From the NCBI GenBank assembly GCA_018292915.2, contig JACVVK020000052.1:1892501-1956500 (forward strand): DNA of 64,000 nucleotides. Direction: 5' to 3'. The stretch comes from Batillaria attramentaria. Lineage: Eukaryota > Mollusca > Gastropoda > Batillariidae. Positions 36,092-48,829 of this stretch are shown here, piece after piece. The translations under genes and the position numbers were made by a program. The notes under the pieces are model-generated. The model was not told the DNA's origin and searched no databases. It saw nothing but the letters and a program-made list of their open reading frames with translations. Position 1 is the stretch's first letter. Each line of letters starts with the position of its first letter.

Positions 36092-36880
36092 TAGGAAAAC
36101 TGATTCACCTTTCATAACTGCACCTGCGCCTCCCGCTGCATAGACCAGCCTTCTTCTACAAACCAACCACGTTAGCTGGGCCTCACGGCCTCAGGTGCAA
36201 ATATATAAATCCGAATTAAGATTTCCTACCTGTCCACACTCAGACCCTCAGCCCTGACACGATGATCCTTCTCATTTACACACGAAGCCAGATGAATTCA
36301 CAAGGCAAAATTTACAACCGGCGTGCCTAACCTTTTACTCAGCAATACCTGATAAATATTTATCCCCCAGACTGGAGCAGTAGCCACGGGGGTTATGCCG
36401 GCGAATATGTATATATATACCAAGGGCCAGAATCGTATATGTCAACGCGCGTAATCCCCCCTTGTTCGTCACTCTTTTGGAGTCCGGAACAGATCAGTGG
36501 TGTCTGTCAGAGTTGTCACAAGGACAAGACCGTGTCTGTTCCCTTGACATCATAAACAACACTTTCACTAAGGCTCCTCGGCAGCTCCTCTGAGAATCTC
36601 AAAAGTGACGGCACCGGACAAAGACGAGGCTGCATCAGATTCAGGGCGTACTTGACCGTCTTGACGGTTAGGGTTTATTGCGAAGCTGAGAAATGTGATT
36701 GGTCAGGGCATACCAGTCACTCACGCCAGTCAGTCGGACCGGGGGCCTGAAACAGAGAAGACTGACAGACTAACGTGAAGATTCTGTCATTTTCTTGTCT
36801 CTGTCTCTGTCCCTGTGTCTGTGCCTGTCTCTACTGATCTCTGTGATCGCCGCCACCACAATTATCAGTACCGCGTAAAT

Positions 36881-36930
36881 GGCATAAGTGCTTATCAGCT
36901 CCATGACGCTTAGGGCCTTTTAGGAAATTA
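36881..36930 (+). repeat. Short dispersed repeat J
   Basis: ATAAGTGCTTATCAGCTCCA then TGACGCTTAGGGCC. Related pieces at 42000-42050 and 42080-42130. Confidence 0.5.
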
Positions 36931-37049
36931 TTCATGAGCATCTGCGATTCTGTTCCCCATCTTCAGTAAATGAAACCGTTACATTGCAAACAAGACTAAC
37001 ACCATTAACCGTAGTAAACTAACCAAGCAACCATGCCGACGAACTAAAT

Positions 37050-37312
<263 letters not shown>

Positions 37313-37658
37313 CTGTCAGTGTTGCCGATGATCAGGCCCCAACAGACTCATTCAGACAGAATCGACAGACCAGTTTTATGGACATTTAGTTTTAGTCACA
37401 CATTAAATGATTAAAAACGTGACGCCATCAAAGCCGATGACACGTGACTAATACACGTATGATAATGAATGAGTCAGGAGTAATACTGTACCGCCCAACC
37501 TCAAGCGTAAAGTTAAAAGCTTCCCCAGTCACTCTTGTGGCGGGCACGTCATCTGGGATTTTTAAGTGCAAGTAAAAGTTTCTAACTTTTGATGTCGGTG
37601 AGTGTTTATGTCGGTGAACTTTTTTTTTTTTTTTTTTTGGCTGTAGTATCTCTTTCGG

Positions 37659-37790
37659 GAAATTCGGGTTGCTCCCCCCCCGGGAGAAGCGCGTCGCTGC
37701 GGTGCAGCGCCACCCAATACCTATCCATTTTTCTTTTCTTTTAATTTTGCGTGGCCGGGGAGGAAAGCCAGATTACCTGGAGAGAAACTA
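37659..37790 (+). repeat. Dispersed repeat I, copy 1
   Basis: AATTCGGGTTGCTCCCCC, GTGCAGCGCCACCCAATACC and CTGGAGAGAAACTACC, in the same order as at 54.89 kb. Confidence 0.65.
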
Positions 37791-38011
37791 CCTTGCATCT
37801 TCAAATTCCCAACTCCCCCCCCCCCCCCCCCCTCCGTCACGAATCGCTTGTAAAACAAGTTCAGTCATACAAGTTACATCAGCTTAGAAGTGTAGAATCG
37901 CTGGCGTTCTGTCCGCAGCAGCTGTTAGTGATCGACACGTCACAAGTGCCTGATACAAGGTAAGCCACGAAGAAAGGAACACTCTCTCCTTTCCCCCTCG
38001 TTTCGCACGCA

Positions 38012-38084
38012 GGGGATGTAGCTCAAATGGTAGAGCGCTCGCTTAGCATGCGAGAGGTACGGGGATCGATACCCCGCATCTCCA
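38012..38084 (+). tRNA. tRNA-Ala(AGC), copy 4
   Basis: Mature sequence identical to copies 1 and 2, 10 kb away from them. It is followed by TTTCTTTTCTG, a weaker terminator than in the other copies. Flanks differ from those of the cluster. Confidence 0.97.
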
Positions 38085-38357
38085 TTTCTTTTCTGATTTA
38101 TTTCTTTTCTTATATATACTTCTTTTTTTGGGGGGTGGTGGGTGGGGGGTGGGGGGGTTAAAATTTATTATTTATTTATTTATTTATTTATTTATTAATT
38201 AATTTATTTTTAAGTTTTACGTTTTTAGAATTGAATGCTTCAATTTGCTTAGGTTTTTTCACTGGCTTTCTGTCACATGTATATCTATTTAATTTCTTGG
38301 TTTACCTGTGTATGTCTTCTCCAAATTTTCTTGTTTGTATTTGCACATTCTGTAAAA

Positions 38358-38358
<1 letters not shown>

Positions 38359-38418
<60 letters not shown>
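38359..38418 (+). repeat. (TC)n microsatellite
   Basis: About 29 perfect copies. Confidence 0.95.
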
Positions 38419-38421
<3 letters not shown>

Positions 38422-39062
38422 TTACTGGCAACAACTAAAACTTAAGTTTAGTCTGGCAGAGTCAGCGACAGAAAGCGGCGCTTTGTTATTTCCCAAAGGA
38501 CTTGAAATATCATTTTGTACCTTTAGGTTTGCTTGTGGTGCATAATTATACCCATGGGCTAATCTCCAGCGTACTCAGTTAACTTGAAGTTCCTGCTCCA
38601 TGTAACAGTTTCCTCATTTCTGATCCACGTTTTCCTGCCCGCACAAATTAACTTCTCGGTAGATACGATCCGTACAAGCAGCCACGACAGCACAATTATT
38701 ATGCAAACCGGAAATGCCGCGAAATTAGATTTACGGAGCGCGGAATAACGCGGGGTGACGTGTTGTCATGTTTCGAGTTATATAACCTTAAACTCTGTCC
38801 CGCTAACCTTTAAATGGAATTATCGTGTCAAAAGGATTGCCTTACTGTCTTCACCATACCTCCAGAATATGAAGCAGGTCTTGTGGACACAGACCTAAAA
38901 AAAGATAGACCCACCGCCGCACGCTGCCACCGCTGCTTGCGAGTGTCGCTATTGCGGCCATCTTGTGAATACCAGAACTCAGATGCTCTGTGTACAGGAC
39001 GCCTCGTTCGAAATACAAAGTTCTTTAGAAAGACGTCATATAATGTGACGTAAGATAAAGCG

Positions 39063-39144
39063 GACCAATGATATGCGCGCTATGTAAACAGCTGATAGCG
39101 TCTGACCAATGCTATGCGCGCTATGTAAACAGCTGATAGCGTCT
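39063..39144 (+). repeat. 41-bp tandem duplication
   Basis: Two copies of a 41-bp unit beginning GACCAATG(A/C)TATGCGCGC, differing at one base, containing TATGTAAACAGCTGATAGCG. Confidence 0.95.
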
Positions 39145-39490
39145 GGCACTTCCAGGTACTCGCAACATGGCGCGCGGCGGCGTCACACTTCCAGCACCAC
39201 AGGGGGTCTATCTTTTTTAGGTCTGTGGATATGGCCCTCGGTGCGTTGTCGTAGATCTAAAAGTTTAACAAGTATGCACAGAGTGACCCAATGCTCTGAT
39301 CCATCCGGCAGAGCGTCACCGCCCCACAATGTAATACTGACGCTGAAACGGTCACTTTCGTCTGATTTTGGCCATGCCGCAGACTGGACGCGCCGATTTC
39401 GCCTCTCATCTCACTTCTGCCACAGTTGATAACCTATGGGTAAAAATGACTAACCATGCCATTTGATAAATATATACTAGACTATCAATG

Positions 39491-39542
39491 CTCCTCTCTC
39501 TCTCTCTCCCTCCCTCTCTCTCCCTCCCTCTCTCTCTCTCTC
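39491..39542 (+). repeat. (TC)n microsatellite with CCC interruptions
   Basis: TCTCTC with regular CCCTCCC breaks. Confidence 0.85.
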
Positions 39543-40396
39543 CATAAATAGCAGGAGTTGGTTATGTGTTCACCTTTATTGTCACTTCTTTTGTCTATGT
39601 ATGTGTACATGTATAATGATAACCAAAATCTTCATACATGTCAAGTTTTTGTAGTTTCTGAAACTCTTTTGTTTGCCATTTATATATCCATGTATACGTA
39701 CAAAACACTAAAAACAACATTAAAAAAGGAGATATTAATCACTAAGTAGGTCGATCCGCATCCGTGCACTGCGTTCGTGTTTGTGACTCGTAAGCAGCGA
39801 AAACCTCTCCGCCGCGCGAAACAACCAAGCAAGTTTGTGGGCCAGTCTTTGGAAATGCGCGTACCGTGTGATGACAAGGTACATGACTGTACCGTATGGC
39901 GTATCGCCAAACCTATGACGACACTGACAAGCGAGTGAAGTGAAGTGAATGAATGTGCTTTCGGAATGAATGGCCTTGGTTCCAGTCTTTCTTTATAGCC
40001 CCTGTGCAAGCTAGCTGTCAAAAGCAGAAATTGCTGCATGTTTCTGGAGCTATTTAAAAAAAAAAAAATGGAGCCACAATGGCTAGCGTATCAGTGAGTG
40101 CACATGCTTCCTTTTGGAACGTAGCAGCAGACGGACACTCAAGCACTGACTTTTTGAGCCGAATATTCTCACTACTGAAGGAAATAACGCGGAAGCATTC
40201 GCGTTGTGCCGGCTGATGGTGATATTCCAAAATATAACAGTTATCCATGATATCAAGTATTTGGTATCCTCTCTCAAATTAGTGATATAACGTGCATATA
40301 ATGGACCTGATTATATTTTCAATGAGAGATTCTATTGTCACTGTAATGACTGATAAGTACTGCACAAACAGCACTGATAATTGTGCTACAGCCGTC

Positions 40397-40428
<32 letters not shown>

Positions 40429-40507
40429 TTTCCGTTATATACAATACAGAAAAACTCACATTACCCCCCCCCCCCCACACACACACACACACACCCAACA
40501 CACACAT

Positions 40508-40574
<67 letters not shown>

Positions 40575-40606
40575 AAAAACACAACGCTCGCACACACACA
40601 CACACG
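40397..40606 (+). repeat. (GA)n and (CA)n arrays
   Basis: GA 40397-40422, a C11 run and CA at 40466-40492, CA 40511-40573, and a short CA at 40592-40606. Confidence 0.92.
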
Positions 40607-40817
40607 CATCGTGTGCCAATTTGGTAAGATTCGATAATTAGCTATTCCAGCAAAGACATCCACCCCTATTTTCTCATTTCGACATACAGATACCACATAC
40701 ACAGCGTTTGTTTCATTATTTCAGTTATCGGTTATGTTTGAAATCGTCCTCACACGTCCTCGCACCATTTGGACGCCGCACCCGAATCAGTCGCTAGACA
40801 CTTCGTCTTGCATGTTT

Positions 40818-40890
40818 TTAATAATAATAATAATATTTATAGGGCGCCTATCCCCGGGGAACGAGCTCTAGGCGCCTTACAATCTAAAAC
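40818..40890 (+). repeat. (AAT)n-led dispersed repeat K, copy 2
   Basis: AATAATAATAATAATATTTA then TAGGGCGCCTATCCCC and CTAGGCGCCTTACA. Confidence 0.45.
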
Positions 40891-40973
40891 CGAAGTAAAA
40901 AAACAAAAAAAACAAAACAAACACATTCACTCAATGTACACTACGTAAGAACAACTATAAAAGTAACAGAGCG

Positions 40974-41090
<117 letters not shown>

Positions 41091-41999
41091 CTGAGTAGAA
41101 AAAAATAAAGGACAGGCAGAGACCAAGATTAAAAACCAAGAACAAGTACCAGTGACGCCTACCAACAGCTACCCAAGACGTCAGTGACAGGCTGTAGACG
41201 ATTTGCGTGCCCGACTCTGGACATAACTTACAGAAGATGGTATACACGCCCTACATGTCGAGTGTGAGAAGTAAACCAAGTGAGGACCTTCCGTCTCCTT
41301 TTCTTTACCCGACGGCGTTGGCTGCAGCGTATTTGCCTCGATGTATGTAAAGCTGCGTTGGCTGTGAGACAAAGCTGACTAAGTCATTTGTGTCGCCTGA
41401 TAATTCACATGGAGTACGCGCCCCTTTTTGTGGTGTCTCCCCTGATTTACAGCGTGTCGGCCGCCGCTTGGGGCGCTGGTGTCAAGCACGGCCGGGTTTG
41501 TTGTGACAAGGGCTCGTGACAGGTCCGTGTAGTTCTGTGACAGGGGCCCGTTACGGACCCAGTTTGTTGTGACAAGGGTGACGAGGCGCGGGTTCTAAGA
41601 GAATTTTTCGGTCCCTAAACAACAAAACAAAACAAAACAACATAGGTCGCAGAGATGATTCACGTGACAACAGGGTCACGTGACGTGGAGTTTTCTTGAG
41701 GTGACGTTTCAGGAAGTCTGGCCTGGCTCCATTTATAATCAGGTGTAGGTATTTTTCATAACTATTTGCCGACGCTCGCTCTCGTACACCGTCACCCCAT
41801 CGCATTTGCGTCTGTCTTAGCTGTCTGCCTTAGCTGTCTGCCTTGACCAAATTATTATTCCGGAAGAAGTAGCGAAATAATTCTGGTCGGTGACAAAACT
41901 ATTCTTACATAGTGACGGGCCCAAAGACAGCCAGTACTTCACTGTCAGTAGTAACGCCACGTGATACGTACAAGCCGCAATATGACTTACCCACCGTCA

Positions 42000-42130
42000 A
42001 AATGTAAAAAGGCCTCAGTGCTCACCAACTGGATGGTGATTTGGCCCTCTTACCAAATGACGGCATGTCTACCGGGAAAAGGGTGTAAGTGCTTATCAGC
42101 TGCATGGTGCTTAGGCCCTTTAGCTGAATG
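42000..42130 (+). repeat. Two tandem units of short repeat J
   Basis: CAGTGCTCACCAACTGGATG...GATTTGGCCC and TAAGTGCTTATCAGCTGCAT...GCTTAGGCCC, each followed by AATGACGG, about 75 bp apart. Confidence 0.55.
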
Positions 42131-42533
42131 ACGGTAGAAACAAGATCTGAACATCTGTCTTTGCAGGCACAGCGTCCGATCTGAATGCGTGTCGTGTAAA
42201 TCAGGTTTCTGCAGATCCTCTCTTTCTGTGGTGAATTTATGCGCTGTATTTTCGGGACAAAAGGAAGGCTTATGGACGTAATCTAGCTGGTTTCCGGGTC
42301 TCTCTGCACGCACACAAAGCATTAGATGCATATTTACAAGTCAGCCCAGGTTTCTGTGTCATTTGTTAAAAAAAAAAGAATAAAAAAAATACAAATGCAG
42401 CTCTGCTCTGGAAGCATACGCGTAGGAACTGTTTTTCTGTTTTTCTTTCTTTGAGTGGGTTAGCCTCGAGTAGTCGGTTATCTGTGACCCCTGGCCGCAT
42501 AAAACCTGTTGCTACAATCTCTGCTTCCAACCT

Positions 42534-42853
42534 CTGTACTTGGTACCGATTTATATTCATACAATATTAACTTTGTGATGGACAATAAAATTATTTGTTT
42601 TCTTATAGGACTTATGTTTTTCTGTACTTGGTACTGATTTATATTCATGCAATATTAACTTAGTGCTGGACAATATTTGTTTTCTTATAGGACATATTTT
42701 TTCGGTACTTGGTATTGATTTATATTCAAACAGTAATATTAACTTTGTGCTGGATAATATTTGTTTTCTTATCGGACTTACGTTTTTTTCTGTACTTGGT
42801 ACTGATTTATATTCATGCAATATTAACTTTGTGATGGACAATATTTGTTTTCA
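42534..42853 (+). repeat. AT-rich minisatellite, 4 units of about 81-88 bp
   Basis: CTGTACTTGGTACTGATTTA units start at 42534, 42622, 42703 (CGGTACTTGG) and 42790, each followed by TTCATGCAATATTAACTT, GTGxTGGACAATA and TTTGTTTTCTTAT. Confidence 0.93.
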
Positions 42854-42857
42854 AAGT

Positions 42858-42926
42858 TTGGGTCTGTCGGGGATTCGAACCCGGGACGTTTCGATCTCGA
42901 GTCCAGTTGAGCCACCCGACTTCTCA
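42858..42926 (-). mobile_element. tRNA-like SINE head
   Basis: Minus strand AGTCGGGTGGCTCAACTGGA (box A) and CCGGGTTCGAATCCCCGACA (box B). Sits at the end of the AT-rich minisatellite at 42.5 kb. Confidence 0.6.
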
Positions 42927-43042
42927 ATGGACATGGATTGTTCGGATCGGGTGGGTTCAATAACCGGCTGCCAACCCCCCCCCCCCCCCCCAAAAAAAAA
43001 AAAAATAAAAATTAACAAGATTTAGTGGTGTCTGTCCAGTTG

Positions 43043-43212
43043 TTGCAGCGTCTCCTGCATGTCCTAGGTTTATATTGCCCCGTAGATCAGTTTGCATCAT
43101 TTGTCCAACGTTACATTTTTGTTTTGTTTTTCATGTAGTGCGGGCACACTTAGCCGCGAATTAGTCTTTGTGACTTGCGCGGCGTTAAGCATCAAAAACT
43201 CACTCACTCACC
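43043..43212 (+). repeat. Dispersed repeat E, copy 1
   Basis: GCAGCGTCTCCTGCATGTCC, ATATTGCCCCGTAGA, AGCCGCGAATTAGTCTTTGT, GCGGCGTTAAGC and a (TCAC)n end. Matches 56.4 kb over about 150 bp. Confidence 0.75.
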
Positions 43213-43704
43213 CTGTCCAGTTGTTGCCCTTCGCTGACGTCAGGTCCCGTCTCAGCAAACTGGCACCAAGACACCAGACCAGTCTGTCACAGTGAAGAAC
43301 TCTTTATTGCAAATCCCATGGTGCCGTCCTGACGGAAATGGTCTCAGCGGTCTGCCCGTAATTAAATCAGGACGGCTGTCTGACGACGGAAGGAACCTGC
43401 TTGTGCTGTTTCAATATTTAATGTTTTAATTCGTCCTGTTTGACTGACACAGCGAGGTACATCTTCTGCCCCCACACCTCCACTTCCTCCCGTCCTCAAA
43501 ACCCTCCCCGCTGCGGCACCCCCAGACATAGGTATAAAGGAAAGGACATAAATAGTCTGACCATGTCAATGGTGCAATAGAGGGAGCGCAATGTGGAGAC
43601 ACCAGACGTTCCAAGACTAGATGCACCAGCTGTAATTACAACGTTGCGGATGGATAGTCGTTGGACGTTCTAGGACAGCTGTCCTCTCAGTTGGCGGGGG
43701 TGTG

Positions 43705-43850
43705 GGGTGGGTGTTTGGGAGTTTAACGTCCTTTTCCACCACTTAAGGGCGATATCAAAGACGGGGCAACGAGAAAAGGGCCAGTACAAATAGTTGGGCC
43801 CAGCTGGGATTCGAACTCACGACCCGAGCGTTGAGAGCCCAGCGCTCTAC
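43705..43850 (-). mobile_element. SINE-A copy, 5' truncated
   Basis: 3' end and box B (GGGATTCGAACTC on plus) present; the head stops within box A at about 43850. Confidence 0.82.
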
Positions 43851-43859
43851 GTCTCCTCG

Positions 43860-44630
43860 TCCTCTTGGCGTCTTTCACTCTAACTATCGATGGTGGTGAC
43901 AGAACCGATCTGTGGAATCTAGTCAGAGTTTGAGTGTAGTACAATGAATATGTGGTGCTTCGCCAGAGAGCCAGGGTACAAGTTGTGGCACTACGCCACA
44001 GACAGGTCAACCCCTTCATAACTGGTACCAAGAGTGAACGAAATATGCCTCGATCTATTTCGCTCTTGCTGGCACCAATGCCTCGGGGAGGGTCATCCAT
44101 GACACTCCTTCCCGTGGCAGTGATGGGCAGTTATTGAAAGACGTGAGCCTGGTGATGACAGGGTCCCCACTCACCAACGGATCAATGGACGATGAGCTGA
44201 GCATTCACCGCGGGCCACCTCTCCTTTTTGCTCTCGCTGCGGTAATTAGTGCAGCGGATGAATACTGCGAGGGAGGGCGGCATCCGGCCAAGCACTCCCT
44301 GCCAAGCCGGAACAATGCGCAGCACATTGTCCGTGTCAGATGCAAACACCGACCAGGGCGGAGGGTGGCTGGGCCATGTCTGCCAGAAACCGCTGCCTCT
44401 CCAGGACGACCGCCCCGGCTTCCTTCCGCCTCCAATTGAGCACAGCAAGCCGCGTCCTGCCCGATTAATGATCCGAGAGTCACGTGCAGTGCCAAGGAAA
44501 ATAGCCCGGAGGCTCCTCCTGTCTTCAACATGAGTGGAAAAAGTCACCGGTGCCTTAGGGCTAAAAACAAGTGAAAACTGAAAAGACAGGAGCCGTGCTG
44601 AAGTACGTACATTTTTAACCCCCCCCCCCC

Positions 44631-44685
<55 letters not shown>

Positions 44686-47500
44686 GACAGACTTAGAATC
44701 GTTTGTTTTGTTTTTGTTTTTCTCCTGGGACAAGATTGAAAACTATTCTAGGACACTACGTCAGGGAAACCTCGGTGAAATAAGTCCATGTTCCTGGGCC
44801 AAGAAATGGTTCAGAACTGTGACTGTGAGTATTTCAAATCGGAACGTAACGCTGACAAACTGAGATCAGATCCAGTCTCCCGAACACCATGTTCGGCACG
44901 CGCAGCACGCTGTCCCCTTCACGTTCTTCCGGACCAAGGGAGACGACCGGGACATGGGGCAGACAACCGAGTGGAAGAGAGGCGCCTGAGCGCGCGCCGA
45001 GGGGAAATGAGGCAGGAAATTGGCAATAAGTTTCCGTGCTTCTCCCAACGAGCCTGGCTTTGTCCCGTCCAATCGTGATCCGGCATTTTTTTAGATCTTG
45101 ATGCGGACGCCATTTTCCTCCATGCTGCTTCATCTTTGCGCCATCTTGTCCCCTGTTATGACGTTATTACTGTAATCAAGAGCCCGTGAAGAAATCGTTG
45201 TTTTCTGCTCCGGGCAGGGATGTCAGTCTCTCTTTCGTTCACTTTTTTTTTTTTTTTCATACAAGCTGTTAGCGTTTTGTTTTCAAAGTTGTTCGATCTC
45301 CGTTCGGGAATGCGCTCTTCTCAGAGATTACACGATTAGAGCGTTGAACATTACGTACTTTATGACAAGCAGCAGTTATGATGTGGTTACTGACGGATGC
45401 GGGCCAATGTATGTAGACACTGCATTGTCTCTGTGGCCGTTCTCCGACAATGAAAACCTTTACTCCATCACCATTCTGTTGTTAGGAATGTTCTTTGATA
45501 ATTGGATTGATCTCCTTGTCTGCTATGGTGAAGTTTATGTAGCTAATATATAGACCTTGTTTACAGTGCCTCTTGCCATTAGTGCGTTACTCCCGAGAAA
45601 GGGATGCCCCTCCCTCTCATCTCATTCGTTTTTTTCCTGAAGAATGTCCTCCGGTAATTGCAAATTACAGGCTCAGATTGCGATCTGTACCTTTTTGACA
45701 ATAATTATGGTATGGTATGAATATGCACAGGCTATAAAATGCTTAGGCATGTTCCATTTGCACGCCCGTTGCTGAGATAAGCCCCTGGCTGAACCATCCA
45801 TTTGAAGCAACCATGACACACTGTAGCATTCTGCTGTCGAGTCTGTTGTTATTTACGAGCATTCCCGCTTTTATTGCAACAGGGAATAATACAAGTTTCA
45901 TTGTGTGCACCACAGTACGTATCTTTGCAGTTAGTCACAGAAATAAAAACAACAACACCGTATTGTTCTGTCGCCGTTGACTTGTTTATCTCAAACCCGT
46001 CATATATACTCTGCCGCTCGACACCTAATTATTTTTCATGTCATGGTGTCACGTCATATAGAGCCAGGACTGTCAGCACCCGCGGCCTTAGACACAATAC
46101 ATTCCCCGACAAAATTAACCGATTTGCCCTGGAGGTCCCTGAAACACAACAGGACAATCACGGACACAGACGTTTCCAAAACAGTTCGCGACGACGGTGA
46201 TGTTTTCCGTCAACAGTTCTGGTGTGTGACCCATCCCTCCCTCCGCACCCTATACCCCTTTCCCCTTCTGAAAGCAGCCTCCGGTGCAGAGATGCTTCTT
46301 TGACTTATCTGTTCTTTTACGAATAGGTTGTTTTACACGATGTTACGTATATTATGTGTCACATTACAAAATGTCATCTGGTTGCTCGATATAGAAACAC
46401 CAGTTAGACATTAGTTGTCACGTATCGTCGTATCGCAACCCACCATCTTACTGCACAGAAACCGGTCTTTGATCGCTGTTTGGCAAACGTCAGGGGCGTT
46501 AAGCCCTAAATAACTAACTTGGCAAACGTCAGTTCTCTTTCTACTAAGATTGTCAGAGACATGACACGTGCAGCACGCGTTTCTCGGCCTCTTTGGTGCA
46601 CTGTTGACTTCACCAGTCGTTCCATGTTGGCGGTATCCAGTATTGTTTCTGCGCTGGGCAGTTCTGTGTGCACGGGAGTCCCAACACCATGGATTATATA
46701 TTTTGCGGACATTGCAAGTTTGATTAGCCGTGACCGGGGGGTGGGGGTGAGGGGGGGGGGGGAATTCTCATGACTTCAAATGCCAACTTGCATGGGTTGT
46801 CTATCTACAGCAAAGCAAGCGAAAGACTTGAAACTCAAACTGTGAAGGTGTAAAACGGCAGCAGCAACATCAGCAGCAACAACAACAACACATAATGATA
46901 ATAATTACATACAGCCGAGGCATGGCTGCCTCGTGATGTCTACAAGGTACAATACACACCAGGCACTGAGATAACGCACTAGCTGCGGCGAGGTACTGTA
47001 TCGGACCCTTCCTGCGCTGACTTGCACTGTCTCCACCCACAACACTGACGCTGCTGTCAGAGGTATTGTTGAAATCATGTAACCCCTGCTGAACCCCACC
47101 ACCAGACAAGCGCCTATCATCGAGTGTCGATTCCGTTCTGTCAGTGTTGGGTCACTGACGTCATAACTGACTGTATCTGCCCCCCCCCCTCCCCCCGGTG
47201 CTAACTGATACGCGTAAGTATACATTCTGAGAATTCGCAACCTGTCAGGGAGCCGTTTGATCTATACATAGTTCTAGGTGCAGAGGGCATAACCTGCGAG
47301 GGATTATCTTGAACAGTGACTGACAGTTATTCTTTTGATAACATTCTGCACTCAGTCAGCCAGTGTAGCGATGGTGTATTATTCCTGTGATGCTTTGTTG
47401 AAATAGGTTAGGAGTCGGTTGCTCGTTTCTCGCGGAACAGAGTCACGACATGTGGCTGTGTTTAGTACAGATTTGATACGGTAGATTAGAATACAAACTT
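43860..47500. other. Mostly unassigned sequence
   Basis: Apart from the (TG)n at 44633-44684 and short G/C runs, nothing recognisable. Frames near 44182-44733 and 45874-46303 lack motifs. Confidence 0.45.
44633..44684 (+). repeat. (TG)n microsatellite
   Basis: About 25 copies after a C11 run. Confidence 0.93.
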
Positions 47501-47528
47501 ATGAGAGCTTAAAAGGGCCGGCAGCCCC

Positions 47529-47533
<5 letters not shown>

Positions 47534-47599
<66 letters not shown>

Positions 47600-47613
47600 A
47601 GAGAGAGAGAGAG
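47534..47613 (+). repeat. (CA)n(GA)n compound microsatellite
   Basis: CA to 47597 then GA. Confidence 0.93.
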
Positions 47614-47773
47614 GTGCATGCATTGACACACAAGCATGTCATGTCGTAAAACACGATAGGCACGCTGTTGTTGGCGTGTTGAAAAACTTTTGGGCACTTG
47701 ACGGACACTTAAAGAGTTTCCAGGACAAGTGATAGACGTTACAAATGAGATGATGAGCAGCATGCATTTGTCT

Positions 47774-47775
<2 letters not shown>

Positions 47776-47823
<48 letters not shown>
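47776..47823 (+). repeat. (CA)n microsatellite next to the THAP transposon
   Basis: About 24 copies; ends 24 bp before the left inverted repeat. Confidence 0.93.
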
Positions 47824-47828
<5 letters not shown>

Positions 47829-47847
47829 GTTCTGCACTTGTCTTGAT

Positions 47848-48816
47848 TAAAGGGTACGGCAAGTCAAGAGCACTATTGGGTTTAAATGACAGATATTGAG
47901 GTCCTAAGCTGTTAGTCAGCAAAAGTTTTCGTGAACAAAGTACCATTTACTCAAAAATGCGCCGAAAACACCCTCTGCTTTCGGTTCCTGGGCTGCGCCA
48001 CGTTGCCGCGCTCTTTCGCGAATGAGACGGGAAAGGTGCTGACGGTGACGTCACTCCACCACCACTGTCGGCAGTGCCCACTTTGAGCGGGTTGTTCCAG
48101 AGTATTATTTTCGAGATGCCACAGTGCAAAGCGTTTGGTTGTTTCAGCAAACAGGGCATGTATAAGAATGCAGATGGAAGCCACAAAAGCTTTTTTTACA
48201 TTTCCGAATCTAAACAAATCAAAGGAAAAACGGAGGTTATGTGCGAAATGGTTGGAGACCTTGAAGAACGATCGCATGCCCCGCCGAGTGCAGGAATACG
48301 CCTGGAACAATCGAGACTGACCTCATTTGTGGAGATCATTTTACCCCGGATTGTTTCACTGGCGCTTTTGCGAACGATGTTGCTGCTTCACGTGTCAAAC
48401 ACGCATCAATCGGCTCTTCCCCATCGTCCCCACTGTTTTCTGTCCGACCCCTTACTGAGCTCTTCCTCAGAATATTCTGGCTCGAAATTATAAAGAACTA
48501 TCCCAAATCCATTCTAGCTTTCAGGAAATAAGCAAAGTGTGTATACGAGCCAGAAATAGCACGCCTAAAACGTGTAGCAGGCACACCTGCACGCACAGAG
48601 TGTGTGCCAGCTTCGTGTCGTCTGCTGCTGAGTGGTGGAGTGACGTCACTGCTAGGATCAACATGGCAGCCTCCATGGCATCGCATTTCGGCTGCCGTTT
48701 GGTGTGATAAATGCTAAATGGTGTATTCATGTTCAAATCTTTTGGGCTGCAGCCGTCTAGGACATCACTATCTATCCCGTAAACCCAACATTGCACTTGA
48801 CTTGCCTTACCCTTTA
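47848..48816. mobile_element. THAP-bearing DNA transposon with long terminal inverted repeats
   Basis: The ends are inverted copies of each other over about 60 bp: 47848-47908 begins TAAAGGGTACGGCAAGTCAA, and 48755-48816 read backwards begins TAAAGGGTAAGGCAAGTCAA, with further matches (AAACCCAA, TAGGAC) inward. Both ends are flanked by AT, a possible 2-bp target duplication; alternatives are possible because the flanks are AT-rich. The interior carries a broken THAP-domain gene. THAP domains occur in P-element and some Harbinger-superfamily (e.g. ISL2EU-type) transposons; the short AT duplication fits the latter better. With 969 bp and no catalytic region it is a non-autonomous, probably internally deleted copy. 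A (CA)n array abuts the left end. Confidence 0.82.
48116..48531 (+). pseudogene. THAP zinc-finger gene, two frameshifts (transposon-borne)
   Basis: Encodes a C2CH THAP-type DNA-binding domain: it begins MPQCKAFGC (two Cys of the finger), then in a second frame a FP..NKSKEKRRLCAKWLE segment with the conserved Trp, and in a third frame LICGDHFTPDCF with the conserved C-x2-H-F, continuing about 60 residues to a TAA at 48529. Shift 1 lies at or next to a T7 run (48191-48197); shift 2 is a single-base shift around 48318-48326, where the second frame also hits TGA. Both are single-base events, so they could be real decay or indel errors. The gene lies wholly inside the terminal inverted repeats, so it is a transposon protein remnant and not a host THAP gene. 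No transposase catalytic domain follows. Confidence 0.8.
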
Positions 48817-48829
48817 ATGATTAATAAAT

